Translations under genes and position numbers: made by a program
Notes under the pieces: model-generated
The model's input: only the letters and a program-made list of their open reading frames with translations
What the model was told of the DNA's origin: nothing
Database searches by the model: none
In this document: piece after piece, positions 34,767 through 43,067 of the stretch
How the letters are laid out: the number at the start of each line of letters is the position of its first letter
How positions within the stretch are numbered: the stretch's first letter is position 1
Assembly: GCA_050331335.1 (NCBI GenBank)
Contig: JBHJGY010000050.1
Coordinates: forward strand, 1 to 64,000
From: Thermohalobaculum sp050331335
GTDB taxonomy: Bacteria; Pseudomonadota; Alphaproteobacteria; Rhodobacterales; Rhodobacteraceae
Direction of reading: 5' to 3'
DNA length: 64,000 nt

Positions 34767-35497
34767 CAGGCGCCTCCGAAGAGATCGAGCAGCGAGCGCC
34801 GCTTGATCCCGGCGATCGAGCGGGTCGGCGAAAGCCCGACAGGGCAGGCCGCCATGCAGGCGCCATGGGTGTGGCACGAGCCGCAGCCGCCGGTGCCCAG
34901 GGCTGTCGCCTTTACCTTTGATCGGTTGGCGGCGCGGGGGTCGTTGAGCAGGGTCCAGGCGCGGTTGAGCGCCGCGGGGCCGAGATAGTCGGTGTCCCAA
35001 GAGACGACGTCGCAGGCCGCGTAGCAGACGGCGCAGTTGATGCACTGGATTGCCGCATCGGCCTCCCGCCGCTCCCGGCCAGAGGGATCGACGGCGGCCG
35101 GCGCGTCGTCGCGGGTCGCAGTCCCCTCGAAGCCGCCAACCTTTCCCCATTTGTCGAAGAAGGGGTCCATATCGACCACGAGATCGCGGATGCGAGGCAG
35201 GTTGCGCAGCGGCTCCACAGTGATCTCGCCGGCCTGGGCGACCTTCTGCACATGGGTTCTGCAGGTCCAGCGCGGGCGCCCGTTGACGGTCATCGCGCAG
35301 GAGCCGCAGACGCCGACCCGGCAGGCGAAGCGATAGGCCAGATCGGGAGCGTGCCGCCGCTGCACCTCCGTGACGGCGTCCAGCACGGTCTGGTTCTCCC
35401 GGGCTGGAACCTCATAGGTCTCATGAGCTCCCGCCGTGCCGTCAGGCCCGCCGCGCCAAATGCGCAAACTCAGCGTCTGTGCGTGCGCCTCGTCCAT
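34766..35497 (-). CDS. Succinate dehydrogenase/fumarate reductase iron-sulfur subunit (SdhB/FrdB-like)
   Basis: A 243-residue protein carrying electrons from the flavoprotein to the membrane anchors. The 2Fe-2S domain has CRVGVCGSCAM and the later Cys in RWTCRTHVQ; the ferredoxin part has CINCAVCYAAC and CHTHGACMAACP. The start at 35497 follows GGGGAGG. It is the first gene of the seven-gene operon reaching ttdB. The second cluster motif spacing departs from the strict CxxCxxCxxxCP of housekeeping SdhB, supporting a specialised complex. Confidence 0.88.
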   Translation of the reverse strand: MDEAHAQTLSLRIWRGGPDGTAGAHETYEVPARENQTVLDAVTEVQRRHAPDLAYRFACRVGVCGSCAMTVNGRPRWTCRTHVQKVAQAGEITVEPLRNLPRIRDLVVDMDPFFDKWGKVGGFEGTATRDDAPAAVDPSGRERREADAAIQCINCAVCYAACDVVSWDTDYLGPAALNRAWTLLNDPRAANRSKVKATALGTGGCGSCHTHGACMAACPVGLSPTRSIAGIKRRSLLDLFGGA

Positions 35498-35522
35498 GCC
35501 CCTGCGCCTCCCCAACTGCGCC

Positions 35523-35540
35523 CTGTGATCGCGCTCACAG
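35523..35540 (-). promoter_or_regulatory. CRP-like palindrome in the leader of the sdhB-like operon
   Basis: CTGTGA-TCGCGC-TCACAG is a perfect inverted repeat containing the exact CRP core TGTGA-N6-TCACA. Its centre is about 34 bases before the sdhB-like ATG, too close for classical activation and better suited to repression. It could also form an RNA hairpin. Confidence 0.55.
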
Positions 35541-35574
35541 GCGGACCGTTTCGTTAGCCGGCAGCATATCGCAG

Positions 35575-35626
35575 TTGAATTCTTTCTCAACAAGAAAAAG
35601 AGATATTGAGCTGACCTCAAGTTGAG
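35575..35626 (-). promoter_or_regulatory. AT-rich promoter region of the dicarboxylate operon with inverted repeats
   Basis: This 52-base stretch is markedly AT-rich for the genome. It holds TTGA-N8-TCAA (35575-35590) and the perfect palindrome CTCAA-G-TTGAG (35616-35626). It probably contains the promoter and a regulator site for the leftward operon. Confidence 0.5.
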
Positions 35627-35632
35627 TTAATA

Positions 35633-36265
35633 TCAGGGATCAGCATCCAACGCGTCGATGATCAGCTTGACGAGGCGCAGCCCGTGTTGGGGGCTGTCGA
35701 AAAGGGCGGCCGCCGGGGTTTCGCCGGTGTACAACGTGAGCTGCGTGGTGTCGGGCGCGAACATATGCTGCTCGACCGCGACCTTCATCGCGTCGTCATC
35801 GTCGCACACCACGAAGATCACGCGCTGGGTGATGCGGCCGACCGGCCCCGATACCCGCTCGGGTCCGACCAAAATCAGCACATCGAGATTGCCCACCAAA
35901 CCGGTGAGAACCGCCTCGGCCGCGGCCTCGGCGCCGCGACCGATCCCGAGCACCGAAACCGCCCGGGCTCCGGCACCGCGCAGATGTGCCACGCCCCCGG
36001 CCACCATGCGGGAGATCGTTTCAACCGAGCGCTCCAGCGCAGCGCCTGCTTCGGTGCCCATGGGCTCCGGGCGCGGCTCGAGAACGGTCAGCCCATGGCC
36101 GATAAGCTGCGCAAGCTTCGACCGCCAGGGTCGCATCGGCAGGCCGGACATCCCGTCCACCAGCAGGAGCCCATGCCTTCCGCCGCGCCAAAGCGCGGAG
36201 GTCACCGGGCGAGCGTCGTCCTCGGTCTTGAAGCTCAGGATCTCGGTCGGCGGGGGTGTCTGCAT
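35633..36265 (-). CDS. Alpha/beta-hydrolase-like protein lacking the usual nucleophile
   Basis: A 210-residue protein starting MQTPPPTEILSFKTED. Strand-helix order (GRHGLLLVDGMSG, then VSVLGIGRGAEAAAE, NLDVLILVGPERV, RVIFVVCDDDDAM, late DSPQHG) resembles an alpha/beta-hydrolase or dienelactone-hydrolase fold. The nucleophile elbow reads GIGRG instead of GxSxG, and no N-terminal secretion signal is seen. It may be a non-catalytic relative. It lies 71 bases downstream of the gntR-like gene on the same strand and upstream of the sdhB-like operon. Confidence 0.6.
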   Translation of the reverse strand: MQTPPPTEILSFKTEDDARPVTSALWRGGRHGLLLVDGMSGLPMRPWRSKLAQLIGHGLTVLEPRPEPMGTEAGAALERSVETISRMVAGGVAHLRGAGARAVSVLGIGRGAEAAAEAVLTGLVGNLDVLILVGPERVSGPVGRITQRVIFVVCDDDDAMKVAVEQHMFAPDTTQLTLYTGETPAAALFDSPQHGLRLVKLIIDALDADP

Positions 36266-36336
36266 GGCCTCGGCAGGGCGGCTCACGGGTGTGTCGGTGT
36301 TTGGGGATCCGCCAAGCGCCGGACAAGCGCGTCGGC

Positions 36337-37026
36337 TCAGCTCTCGAACTGGCGCAACAGCGCGGCGGCCTTGTTGGCCAAGTGGCGGCGCAGCAGCCCG
36401 GACAGGCGGGCGCCGTCGCGGGCAGCGAGGGCGGCGTGGATCTGGGCGTGTTCCTCCACCGCTTCGGCCCAGCGTTGCGGCGCCAGATTGGCAAGACGTC
36501 GCGCACGGCGCAACTTGACGTCGAGGCCCGCAATGCTGAGGGCCAGGGTCGCGTTCCCCGCCGCTTGCCGCAAAAGGGCGTGGATCTCCGCATTGGTCTG
36601 GGCGTAACCGGCGAGATCGCCCGAGCGGTGCTGGTCGGCGAGCCGCTCTTGCAGTTGCGCCGATTGGTCGATCTCGGCGGCCGTCGCCCGCGCCGCGGCA
36701 AGCTCGCCGGCAAGCGCTTCGAGCGCGCCGATGACCGGAAACGTCTCCTCCAGCTCGGTCAGGGTCAGCGGGCTGACCACGGCGCCACGCCCAGGGCGCT
36801 GGAGCACGAGCCCCTCCGCCGCGAGCATGTTGAGCGCTTCTCTGAGCGGGGTTCGAGAGACCCCGAAGCGGTCGCAAAGCGCCTGCTCCGAAAGCTTCGT
36901 CCCGGGCGCCAGCGTACCGTCCACGATCTGCGTGCGGAGCCGTTCGGCAAGCTCTTGGGCCAGTGGGCGCCGAGCGATCCTCTGATCGGGGCTCTGGAGC
37001 TGCGGGGTGAAAAGGGCTGAGTTCAT
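36337..37026 (-). CDS. GntR-family regulator, FCD (FadR-type) subfamily
   Basis: A 229-residue regulator. The winged HTH (about 22-88) shows LAERLRTQIVDGTLAPGTKL and CDRFGVSRTPLREALN, MLAAEGLV; the C-terminal helical FCD domain has the metal/ligand histidines around NAEIHALL and EEHAQIHAALAA. It sits 11 bases after the oxidase gene, whose promoter holds a GntR-type GTATAC palindrome, so autoregulation and control of the divergent aminotransferase operon are likely. Ligand unknown; hydroxy- or dicarboxylic acids are usual for this subfamily. Confidence 0.92.
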   Translation of the reverse strand: MNSALFTPQLQSPDQRIARRPLAQELAERLRTQIVDGTLAPGTKLSEQALCDRFGVSRTPLREALNMLAAEGLVLQRPGRGAVVSPLTLTELEETFPVIGALEALAGELAAARATAAEIDQSAQLQERLADQHRSGDLAGYAQTNAEIHALLRQAAGNATLALSIAGLDVKLRRARRLANLAPQRWAEAVEEHAQIHAALAARDGARLSGLLRRHLANKAAALLRQFES

Positions 37027-37037
37027 CCGGGGGATCC

Positions 37038-39995
37038 TCAGCGGTCCCAGGGCGCGCGGACCCCGCCTGCGCCGAGGCTTTCGGCAAGAAGCGTCGCCAC
37101 ATGGCGGGCTTCACGCGCGGCGCCGTGCGCGATCTGGTGGCGGCAGGACGTTCCGTCGGCCAGGATCACCGTTTCGGCATCCGCCGTGCGGATCCGGGGC
37201 AGGAGCGAGAGCTCGGCCATAGCGCGCGAGGTCGCGGCGGTTTCGGCCTGGTATTGGAAGGCCCCCGCACCGCCGCAGCAGGATGACGGGATGAGCTCGA
37301 CCTTAAGATCCGGGATCTGGGCCAGCAGCCGCTGCACGGGGCCCATTTGGTTGAAGGCCTTCTGATGGCAGTGTCCGTGAAGCAAGGCGCGACGGGCCTT
37401 GACCGGGCCGAGCGGCAGATCGCGGCCCTGGGCGGGTAAACCCGCGAGATACTCCTCGAAGAGCATGATTTGTTGGCCGAACGCCTCCGGCCAGTCGTCG
37501 AGGAGCTGGGGCGCCTCGTCTCGGAACGTCAGCACGCAGGACGGCTCCAGGCCGACGACCACCCCGCCGGCGGCAAGATGTGCGCGCAGCGCTTGGGCGG
37601 TGCGGGCGATCTCGCGTCGGGCTTGGGGCGCGAGCCCGGCGGCCAGGAAGGTTCGCCCGCAGCAAAGCGGCCGCCTGCCGCGCCCGGGCGGCGTCGCGTG
37701 GCCCACCCTGAGCCCCAGGCGACGCAGCACCGCTTCCGCCGCGCGCAGGTTCCAAGGCTCGAAATAGCGGTTGAAGCTGTCGGCGAAGAGAAGGACGTCC
37801 ACCGGCTCCGAGCCCGCCTCCGAGGTCGGGCGCCAGGCGTCCCAGGGCCAGCGGGGCAGGGGCCGGTCGGCCGCGAGCCCTAAAAGCCGTTCCATGGCCC
37901 CGGGCGCGCCCGGCATCCAGTGTTGCGCGTTCATCAAGGGCGGCAGAAAGCGCGCATAGGGCGCGTAGCGCGGCAACCAGGCGACCAAGCGCTCGCGCAG
38001 GCCGATGCCATGGGCCTTGGCCTGGGCCGCTTGCACCTCGATCTTCATCTTGGCCATGTCGACGCCCGTGGGGCATTCGCGCCGGCACGCCTTGCAGGAG
38101 ACGCAGAGCTTCATCGTGTCGGCCATCTGGGGCGAGGTCAGCGCGTCCTCCCCGAGCTGGCCCGACATCGCCAGCCGCAGCGAATTTGCCCGGCCGCGGA
38201 CAAGATCGCGCTCGTCGCGGGTGACTCTGTAGGACGGGCACATGACGCCGTCGCCGATTTTCCGACAAGCGCCGTTGTTGTTGCACATCTCCACGGCGCC
38301 CTGCAGCCCGCGCCCCGCCCCCTCGAAGCCGGGCCAATCGAAGACGGTGTCGATGTCGTCCCAGCGGTAGTCGGGCCGGTATCGCAACAGGCTGCGGTCG
38401 TCCATCCTCGGCGGGTCGACGACGCGGCCCGGATTGAGCAGGCCGTCGGGGTCCATCCGTGCCTTGACCCGGCGCCAAAGGCCGACGAGCCGCGGCCCGA
38501 ACATCTCCTCGTGGAACTCCGAGCGCACGATCCCGTCGCCATGCTCGCCGGAATGCGTGCCCTTGTAGGCGCGCACCATCTCGAAGGTCTCCTCGGCGAT
38601 CGCGCGCAGGGCCCGGACCCCGGCCTCTTGCTTGAGGTTGAGCACCGGGCGGACGTGAAGGGTGCCCACCGAGGCATGGGCATAGAAGGTGCCGGAGACC
38701 CCGTGGCGGTCGAAGATCCCTTGCAGCCGGTCCGTGTAGGCGGCGAGATCCGGCAATGCCACGCAGCAATCTTCGATGAAGGAGACGGGTTTGCCCTCGG
38801 ACTTCATCGACATCATGATGTTGAGGCCTTGCTTGCGGACCTCGATGATCTCTTTTTGAAAGGCTGGATCCACCGCCTCGACAACGCCGCCGACACCCTT
38901 GCGGCCGCCGTCCCAAGCGAAGCCGAGCTCAGCCATCAGATCCCCGAGCCCCGAGAGCCGATGGAGGTTCTCTGCCTCGTCCGCTTCGGCGAATTCGACG
39001 ATGAGGAGCGCGTCCGGGGTGCCCCGGGTGAAGCGATCGACGGCGCTGCGAAAGAGCGGGATCTCCCTGGCAAGCTCCAGGATCGTCCGGTCGAAGAGTT
39101 CAACTGCGGTCGGACCGAGCGTCACGATATGCTGCACGGCGTCCATCGCAGCGTAGAAGGAGGGGAAGTGACAGACACCCAGAACCTTCTCCGTGGGCAG
39201 CTTGGAGAGCTTGAGGGTGATGCGCTCGGAGAAGGCGAGGGTTCCCTCGGAGCCCACGAGCAGCGTCGCCAGATTGGGGCGGGCGGCCAAAAGGGCGTCG
39301 GTGTTGTAGCCGCCGACATTGCGCGGGACAGTCGGCCAGCGGGCGCGGATCTCGTCGCTCTCTGCGCGGGCGAGCGCCAGCAGATCGCGAAACAGCGCAT
39401 CGGCGGGGGTGTTGCCGAGGGTGTCCGGGTCGGTTTCGGCAAAGCGTGCGCGGCTGCCATCGGCGAGGAGTGCGTCGATCGCCAGCACGTTGTCGCGGCT
39501 CATGCCATATCGGATCGACCGCGCGCCGCACGAGTTGTTGGCCGTCATGCCTCCGAGCGTGGCGCGCGAGGAGGTGGAGACGTCGACCGGGTACCACAGC
39601 CCGTACGGCTTCAACGCAGCATTGAGCTGATCGAGCACCACGCCGGGCTCGACGGTGGCGGTTTGCGCCTCGGGGTCGATCTCTAGGATGCGGTTCATCC
39701 GTTTGGAAAGGTCCAGGACCACGGCGTCATTCACCGTCTGTCCGCATTGCGATGTGCCGCCGCCGCGGGGCAGGAGCGGCACGCGTTCGTCGCGGGCGAT
39801 CTCGAGGGCGGCCGCCACATCGTCGCCGCTCTGAGGCACAACAACCGCGCGGGGGGCGATTTGGTAAATGGATGCGTCCGTTGCATAGCGCCCGAGATCG
39901 AAGGGCGAGGCGAGGACCGGGCCGCGGACCGCGCGGGCGAGCCGCTTGGTCAGCTGATCGTCCCGCCTGTCTCGAATAGCCATGTTTGCCGACAT
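37038..39995 (-). CDS. Fused FAD/Fe-S 2-hydroxyacid dehydrogenase (GlcD-GlcF/YdiJ type)
   Basis: A 985-residue fusion. The N-terminal half is a VAO/PCMH FAD oxidase (LLPRGGGTSQCGQTVNDAVV; TLGGMTANNSCGARSIRYG). The C-terminal half holds two 4Fe-4S sites (NNNGACRK...MCPSY; CVSCKACRRECPTGVDM) and CCG motifs (PLCCGRTFL; SSCCGGAGAF). This is the architecture of D-2-hydroxyglutarate/D-lactate dehydrogenases and of glycolate oxidase GlcD plus GlcF. Electrons probably go to quinone. The ATG at 39995 has GGGAG upstream; a second ATG at 39983 lacks one. It is divergent from the aminotransferase operon. Confidence 0.9.
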   Translation of the reverse strand: MSANMAIRDRRDDQLTKRLARAVRGPVLASPFDLGRYATDASIYQIAPRAVVVPQSGDDVAAALEIARDERVPLLPRGGGTSQCGQTVNDAVVLDLSKRMNRILEIDPEAQTATVEPGVVLDQLNAALKPYGLWYPVDVSTSSRATLGGMTANNSCGARSIRYGMSRDNVLAIDALLADGSRARFAETDPDTLGNTPADALFRDLLALARAESDEIRARWPTVPRNVGGYNTDALLAARPNLATLLVGSEGTLAFSERITLKLSKLPTEKVLGVCHFPSFYAAMDAVQHIVTLGPTAVELFDRTILELAREIPLFRSAVDRFTRGTPDALLIVEFAEADEAENLHRLSGLGDLMAELGFAWDGGRKGVGGVVEAVDPAFQKEIIEVRKQGLNIMMSMKSEGKPVSFIEDCCVALPDLAAYTDRLQGIFDRHGVSGTFYAHASVGTLHVRPVLNLKQEAGVRALRAIAEETFEMVRAYKGTHSGEHGDGIVRSEFHEEMFGPRLVGLWRRVKARMDPDGLLNPGRVVDPPRMDDRSLLRYRPDYRWDDIDTVFDWPGFEGAGRGLQGAVEMCNNNGACRKIGDGVMCPSYRVTRDERDLVRGRANSLRLAMSGQLGEDALTSPQMADTMKLCVSCKACRRECPTGVDMAKMKIEVQAAQAKAHGIGLRERLVAWLPRYAPYARFLPPLMNAQHWMPGAPGAMERLLGLAADRPLPRWPWDAWRPTSEAGSEPVDVLLFADSFNRYFEPWNLRAAEAVLRRLGLRVGHATPPGRGRRPLCCGRTFLAAGLAPQARREIARTAQALRAHLAAGGVVVGLEPSCVLTFRDEAPQLLDDWPEAFGQQIMLFEEYLAGLPAQGRDLPLGPVKARRALLHGHCHQKAFNQMGPVQRLLAQIPDLKVELIPSSCCGGAGAFQYQAETAATSRAMAELSLLPRIRTADAETVILADGTSCRHQIAHGAAREARHVATLLAESLGAGGVRAPWDR

Positions 39996-40019
39996 TGACA
40001 CGCGTCTCCCGCTCGTATT

Positions 40020-40036
40020 CTGTATACGAAATACAG
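40020..40036. promoter_or_regulatory. GntR-type operator in the divergent oxidase/aminotransferase promoter
   Basis: CTGTAT-ACGAA-ATACAG is a perfect 17-base palindrome and includes GTATAC, which fits the GntR/FadR-subfamily core (GTM-KAC). It lies 25 bases upstream of the oxidase ATG and 70 upstream of the aminotransferase ATG, placed to control both directions. Confidence 0.7.
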
Positions 40037-40105
40037 CATGGGCGGCATCGGGACACAAGACCCGGGGCGGCCGGGCAAGCATTGAAAACAGGCGGGAGGC
40101 GAGGG

Positions 40106-41299
40106 ATGGCCGAGAAGCGCTACAAGGCGGGGCGGCACATGCTGCAAATCCCCGGGCCGAGCAACACGCCGGACCGGATCTTGCGGGCCATGGACAACGC
40201 TGTGATGGACCATCGCGGCCCCGATTTCGCCGATCTCGGCCACCGCGCGCTCGAGGGCATGCAATCGATTTTCCGCACCGAGCACCCCGTGGTCATCTTT
40301 CCTGCCTCGGGCACCGGTGCGTGGGAGGCGGCGCTCGTCAACACGCTTTCCGCCGGCGACAAGGTGCTGATGTACGAAACCGGCCATTTCGCCGCGCTTT
40401 GGGCAAAGCTCGCGCGGCGCATCGGTCTGGAGCCAGAGGTTATCGAGGGCGACTGGCGATCGGGCGCCGATGCCGAGGCCATCGGGGCGCGTCTCGCGCA
40501 GGACACGGGTCACGAGATCAAGGCGGTCTGCGTCGTGCACAACGAGACCTCTACGGGCTCTGTCTCGCCGATCGAGGACGTGCGACAGGCGATCGACGCG
40601 ACGGGTCATCCGGCGCTGTTCATGGTCGACACGATCTCGGGGCTCGCCTCGATCCCCTATGAGCACGACGGCTGGGGTGTGGATGTGACCGTCTCGGGCA
40701 GTCAAAAGGGGCTGATGCTGCCGCCAGGGCTGTCTTTCAACGCGCTCTCGCCCAAGGCAATCGCCGCAAGTGAAGCTTCCACTCTGCCGAAGTCTTACTG
40801 GGCATGGGATGAGATGCTGGGGCCCAACGCCAAGGGTTACTTCCCTTACACGCCGGCGACCAACATGCTGTACGGCCTCGTCGAGGCGATCGACATGCTC
40901 CACGAGGAAGGGCTGGAGAATGTGTTCGCGCGCCATGCCCGCCACGCCGCGGCCACCCGCGCTGCGGTTCGTGCTTGGGGGCTCGAGGTTCTCTGTGCGC
41001 GGCAGGGCCACGAATCGGGCGTGTTGACGGCCGTCCTGCTGCCAGAGGGCCAGTCGGCGGACGGCTTCCGCGCCGTGACGCTCGAGCACTTCGATCTTTC
41101 GTTGGGCAACGGGCTGTCGAAAGTCGCCGACAAGGTCTTCCGCATCGGCCATCTCGGCGACTTCAACGATCTGATGCTGATGGCAACCCTCTCAGGCGTC
41201 GAGATGGGTCTCGCCAAAGCCGGGGTCCCGCACAGCCAGGGCGGGGTGATGGCCGCCATGGAGCACCTGAATTCCACGCCTGCGCCGCACGCTGCGTGA
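40106..41299 (+). CDS. Class V aminotransferase, serine(or aspartate)-glyoxylate type
   Basis: A 397-residue PLP enzyme. The opening GRHMLQIPGPSNTPDRIL is typical of serine-glyoxylate aminotransferase; Asp175 in MVDTISGLASIP and the PLP lysine Lys201 in SGSQKGLMLPPGL are present. It transfers an amino group to glyoxylate, making glycine. BhcA of the beta-hydroxyaspartate cycle belongs to the same subgroup, but no bhcB, bhcC or bhcD genes are seen here. GGCGGGAGGCGAGGG precedes the ATG. It leads the rightward operon-like run with the TRAP genes. Confidence 0.9.
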   Translation: MAEKRYKAGRHMLQIPGPSNTPDRILRAMDNAVMDHRGPDFADLGHRALEGMQSIFRTEHPVVIFPASGTGAWEAALVNTLSAGDKVLMYETGHFAALWAKLARRIGLEPEVIEGDWRSGADAEAIGARLAQDTGHEIKAVCVVHNETSTGSVSPIEDVRQAIDATGHPALFMVDTISGLASIPYEHDGWGVDVTVSGSQKGLMLPPGLSFNALSPKAIAASEASTLPKSYWAWDEMLGPNAKGYFPYTPATNMLYGLVEAIDMLHEEGLENVFARHARHAAATRAAVRAWGLEVLCARQGHESGVLTAVLLPEGQSADGFRAVTLEHFDLSLGNGLSKVADKVFRIGHLGDFNDLMLMATLSGVEMGLAKAGVPHSQGGVMAAMEHLNSTPAPHAA

Positions 41300-41450
41300 G
41301 CCTGCCGGTTTGTGGCGAAATGCCGCGCTTTGCGCTCGCAATCGGACGGAAAGGACGCTAAACGCAAGGCGGGTCGCAAGAAACCCGCGCAGACGCATAA
41401 AAATGCGGGCCGCGGGCGCGGCCGCCAGAACGACAACAAGGGAGAAGACC

Positions 41451-42428
41451 ATGATCCGAACCACCGCTCTCGCCGCCATTGCCGCCATCGTGGCGGGCAC
41501 CGCCGCGACCGCTGCCGACCTCACCCTGCGCTTCGGCCATGTCGGCCAACCGGGCTCGCTTTTCGAGGCCTCTGCCGATGCGTTCGCCCAGTGTGCGAAT
41601 GACGAACTGGCCGGTTCAGCCGAGGTCCAGACCTTTGGCGCCTCCCAACTCGGCAAGGACCGTGAGCTGCTGCAGAAGCTCAAGCTCGGTCAGGTCCACT
41701 TCGCGCTGCCCTCTTCGGTGATGTCTTCGGTCGACGACACCTTCGGCATCTTCGAGATGCCCTACATCATCAAAGACCGTGAGCACATGAAGCGGGTGAT
41801 CGATGCGCTCGGCGATACGTTCCAAGAGGCGGCGCAGCGCAACGGCTACCGTATCATCGGCTATTTCGAGAACGGCTTCCGGAACATCACCAACAACACC
41901 CGTCCGATCACCAAGCCGGAGGATCTCGCCGGCATCAAGCTGCGCACCCCGCGCGGCGCTTGGCGGGTCAAGATGTTTGAGCTCTACGGCGCGAACCCCA
42001 CGCCGATGGCCTTCTCCGAAGTGTTCACCGCGCTCAAAACCGGCGTGATCGACGGCCAGGAGAACCCCTACGCCCAAATCGCCTCGGCACGCTTCCAGGA
42101 AGTGCAGGAATACCTGTCGATCACGGGCCACGTATATACGCCGGCTTATGTCCTGGTGTCCGAACGCCACTTCTCGGCGCTGCCCGAGGAGGTGCAGGTG
42201 GCACTCGAGACCTGTGGCAGCCAGACCCAGGACTTCGTTTACGAAACCGCCGCCCAGCTCGAGATCGATCTCCTTAAAGTGATCGAAGAGGCCGGCGTGC
42301 AGATCAACGAGGCCGACAAGGAGGCCTTCATTGCGGCCTCCCAGCCGATCTATGCGGAGTTCGCCGCCGAAGTCGACGGCGCCCAGGAGATGATCGACAC
42401 TGTGATGTCGCTCGCCTCGGGCTCCTGA
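41451..42428 (+). CDS. dctP: TRAP transporter substrate-binding protein DctP
   Basis: A 325-residue periplasmic protein with a Sec signal (MIRTTALAAIAAIVAGTAAT) and the DctP fold: LRFGHVGQPGS, FGASQLGKDRELLQKLKLGQ, FRNITNNTRPI, GIKLRTPRG (with the carboxylate-binding Arg) and FTALKTGVIDGQENP. It binds an organic acid and hands it to DctQM. AAGGGAGAAGACC precedes the ATG at 41451. Substrate not deducible; the flanking aminotransferase, crotonase and CoA-transferase suggest a carboxylate. Confidence 0.94.
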   Translation: MIRTTALAAIAAIVAGTAATAADLTLRFGHVGQPGSLFEASADAFAQCANDELAGSAEVQTFGASQLGKDRELLQKLKLGQVHFALPSSVMSSVDDTFGIFEMPYIIKDREHMKRVIDALGDTFQEAAQRNGYRIIGYFENGFRNITNNTRPITKPEDLAGIKLRTPRGAWRVKMFELYGANPTPMAFSEVFTALKTGVIDGQENPYAQIASARFQEVQEYLSITGHVYTPAYVLVSERHFSALPEEVQVALETCGSQTQDFVYETAAQLEIDLLKVIEEAGVQINEADKEAFIAASQPIYAEFAAEVDGAQEMIDTVMSLASGS

Positions 42429-42448
42429 TCCAACGCTGATCCCCGCTC

Positions 42449-42468
42449 CCTCGGGCGCTGTCCCGGGG
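42449..42468 (+). terminator. Hairpin between dctP and dctQ
   Basis: CCTCGGG/CCCGGGG forms a seven-base stem with one G-T pair and a six-base loop, 20 bases after the dctP stop. It is placed like the hairpins after pstS and tctC and probably boosts binding-protein mRNA. Confidence 0.45.
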
Positions 42469-42491
42469 GCGCGCCGGCTTAGGTTTCCGCC

Positions 42492-43067
42492 ATGCTCAAG
42501 CTCGCCCATCGCGGCCTCGAGGCGCTCCTCGAATGGGTCGTGATCTTGCTGATGGTCACGCTCACCGTCATCGTGATGGTGGCGGTCCTATTTCGCTTCG
42601 CCGGCGACAGCCTCACCTGGTACGATGAGGTGGCGGCGATCCTGTTGTCGTGGATCACCTATTACGGGTCGGCGCTGGCGGCGCTGAAACGGCGGCATAT
42701 CGGCTTCGACACCGTTCTTCTCGGCATCCCGATGCCCTACCGGATGGGGGCGCTGATCCTCGCGGAGATCGCGGTCATCTGGTTCTTCTACATTCTGTGC
42801 GTCACCGGCATGGAGGTTCTGGCGGTGCTCGAGGGCATGAGCCTCGACAGCCTCACCTGGGTACCTGTGCAGTTCACCCAATCGGTGATCCCTATTGGCG
42901 CCGCGCTCTTTATCCTCTGCGAACTGGTGTCGTTGCCTGAGTATTGGCGTCAGACCGCCGCGGGGGTCTCGCTCGAGCATGCCGAGATCGAGGAAGAGGT
43001 CGAGCACGAACTCGAGGCTGCGCGCACCCACCGCCCCGACGCTTTCGACCGGAGCCCGCGCCCATGA
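42492..43067 (+). CDS. dctQ: TRAP transporter small permease DctQ
   Basis: A 191-residue protein with four membrane helices (about 14-38, 48-66, 88-110, 128-148), the DctQ pattern with LTWYDEVAAILLSWITYYG in the second. A charged C-terminal tail rich in Glu follows. Its stop overlaps the dctM ATG by four bases. Confidence 0.92.
   Translation: MLKLAHRGLEALLEWVVILLMVTLTVIVMVAVLFRFAGDSLTWYDEVAAILLSWITYYGSALAALKRRHIGFDTVLLGIPMPYRMGALILAEIAVIWFFYILCVTGMEVLAVLEGMSLDSLTWVPVQFTQSVIPIGAALFILCELVSLPEYWRQTAAGVSLEHAEIEEEVEHELEAARTHRPDAFDRSPRP

Noticed and set aside
35575..35590. Possible FNR box TTGA-N8-TCAA upstream of the dicarboxylate operon
   Set aside because: The spacing is two bases too long for an FNR site (TTGAT-N4-ATCAA) and the inner bases do not match. 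It is listed only as part of an AT-rich promoter region.
40106..41299. Assignment as BhcA of the beta-hydroxyaspartate cycle
   Set aside because: The enzyme belongs to the right aminotransferase subgroup, but the characteristic neighbours (beta-hydroxyaspartate aldolase, dehydratase, iminosuccinate reductase) are absent from the window. The broader serine/aspartate-glyoxylate label is safer.
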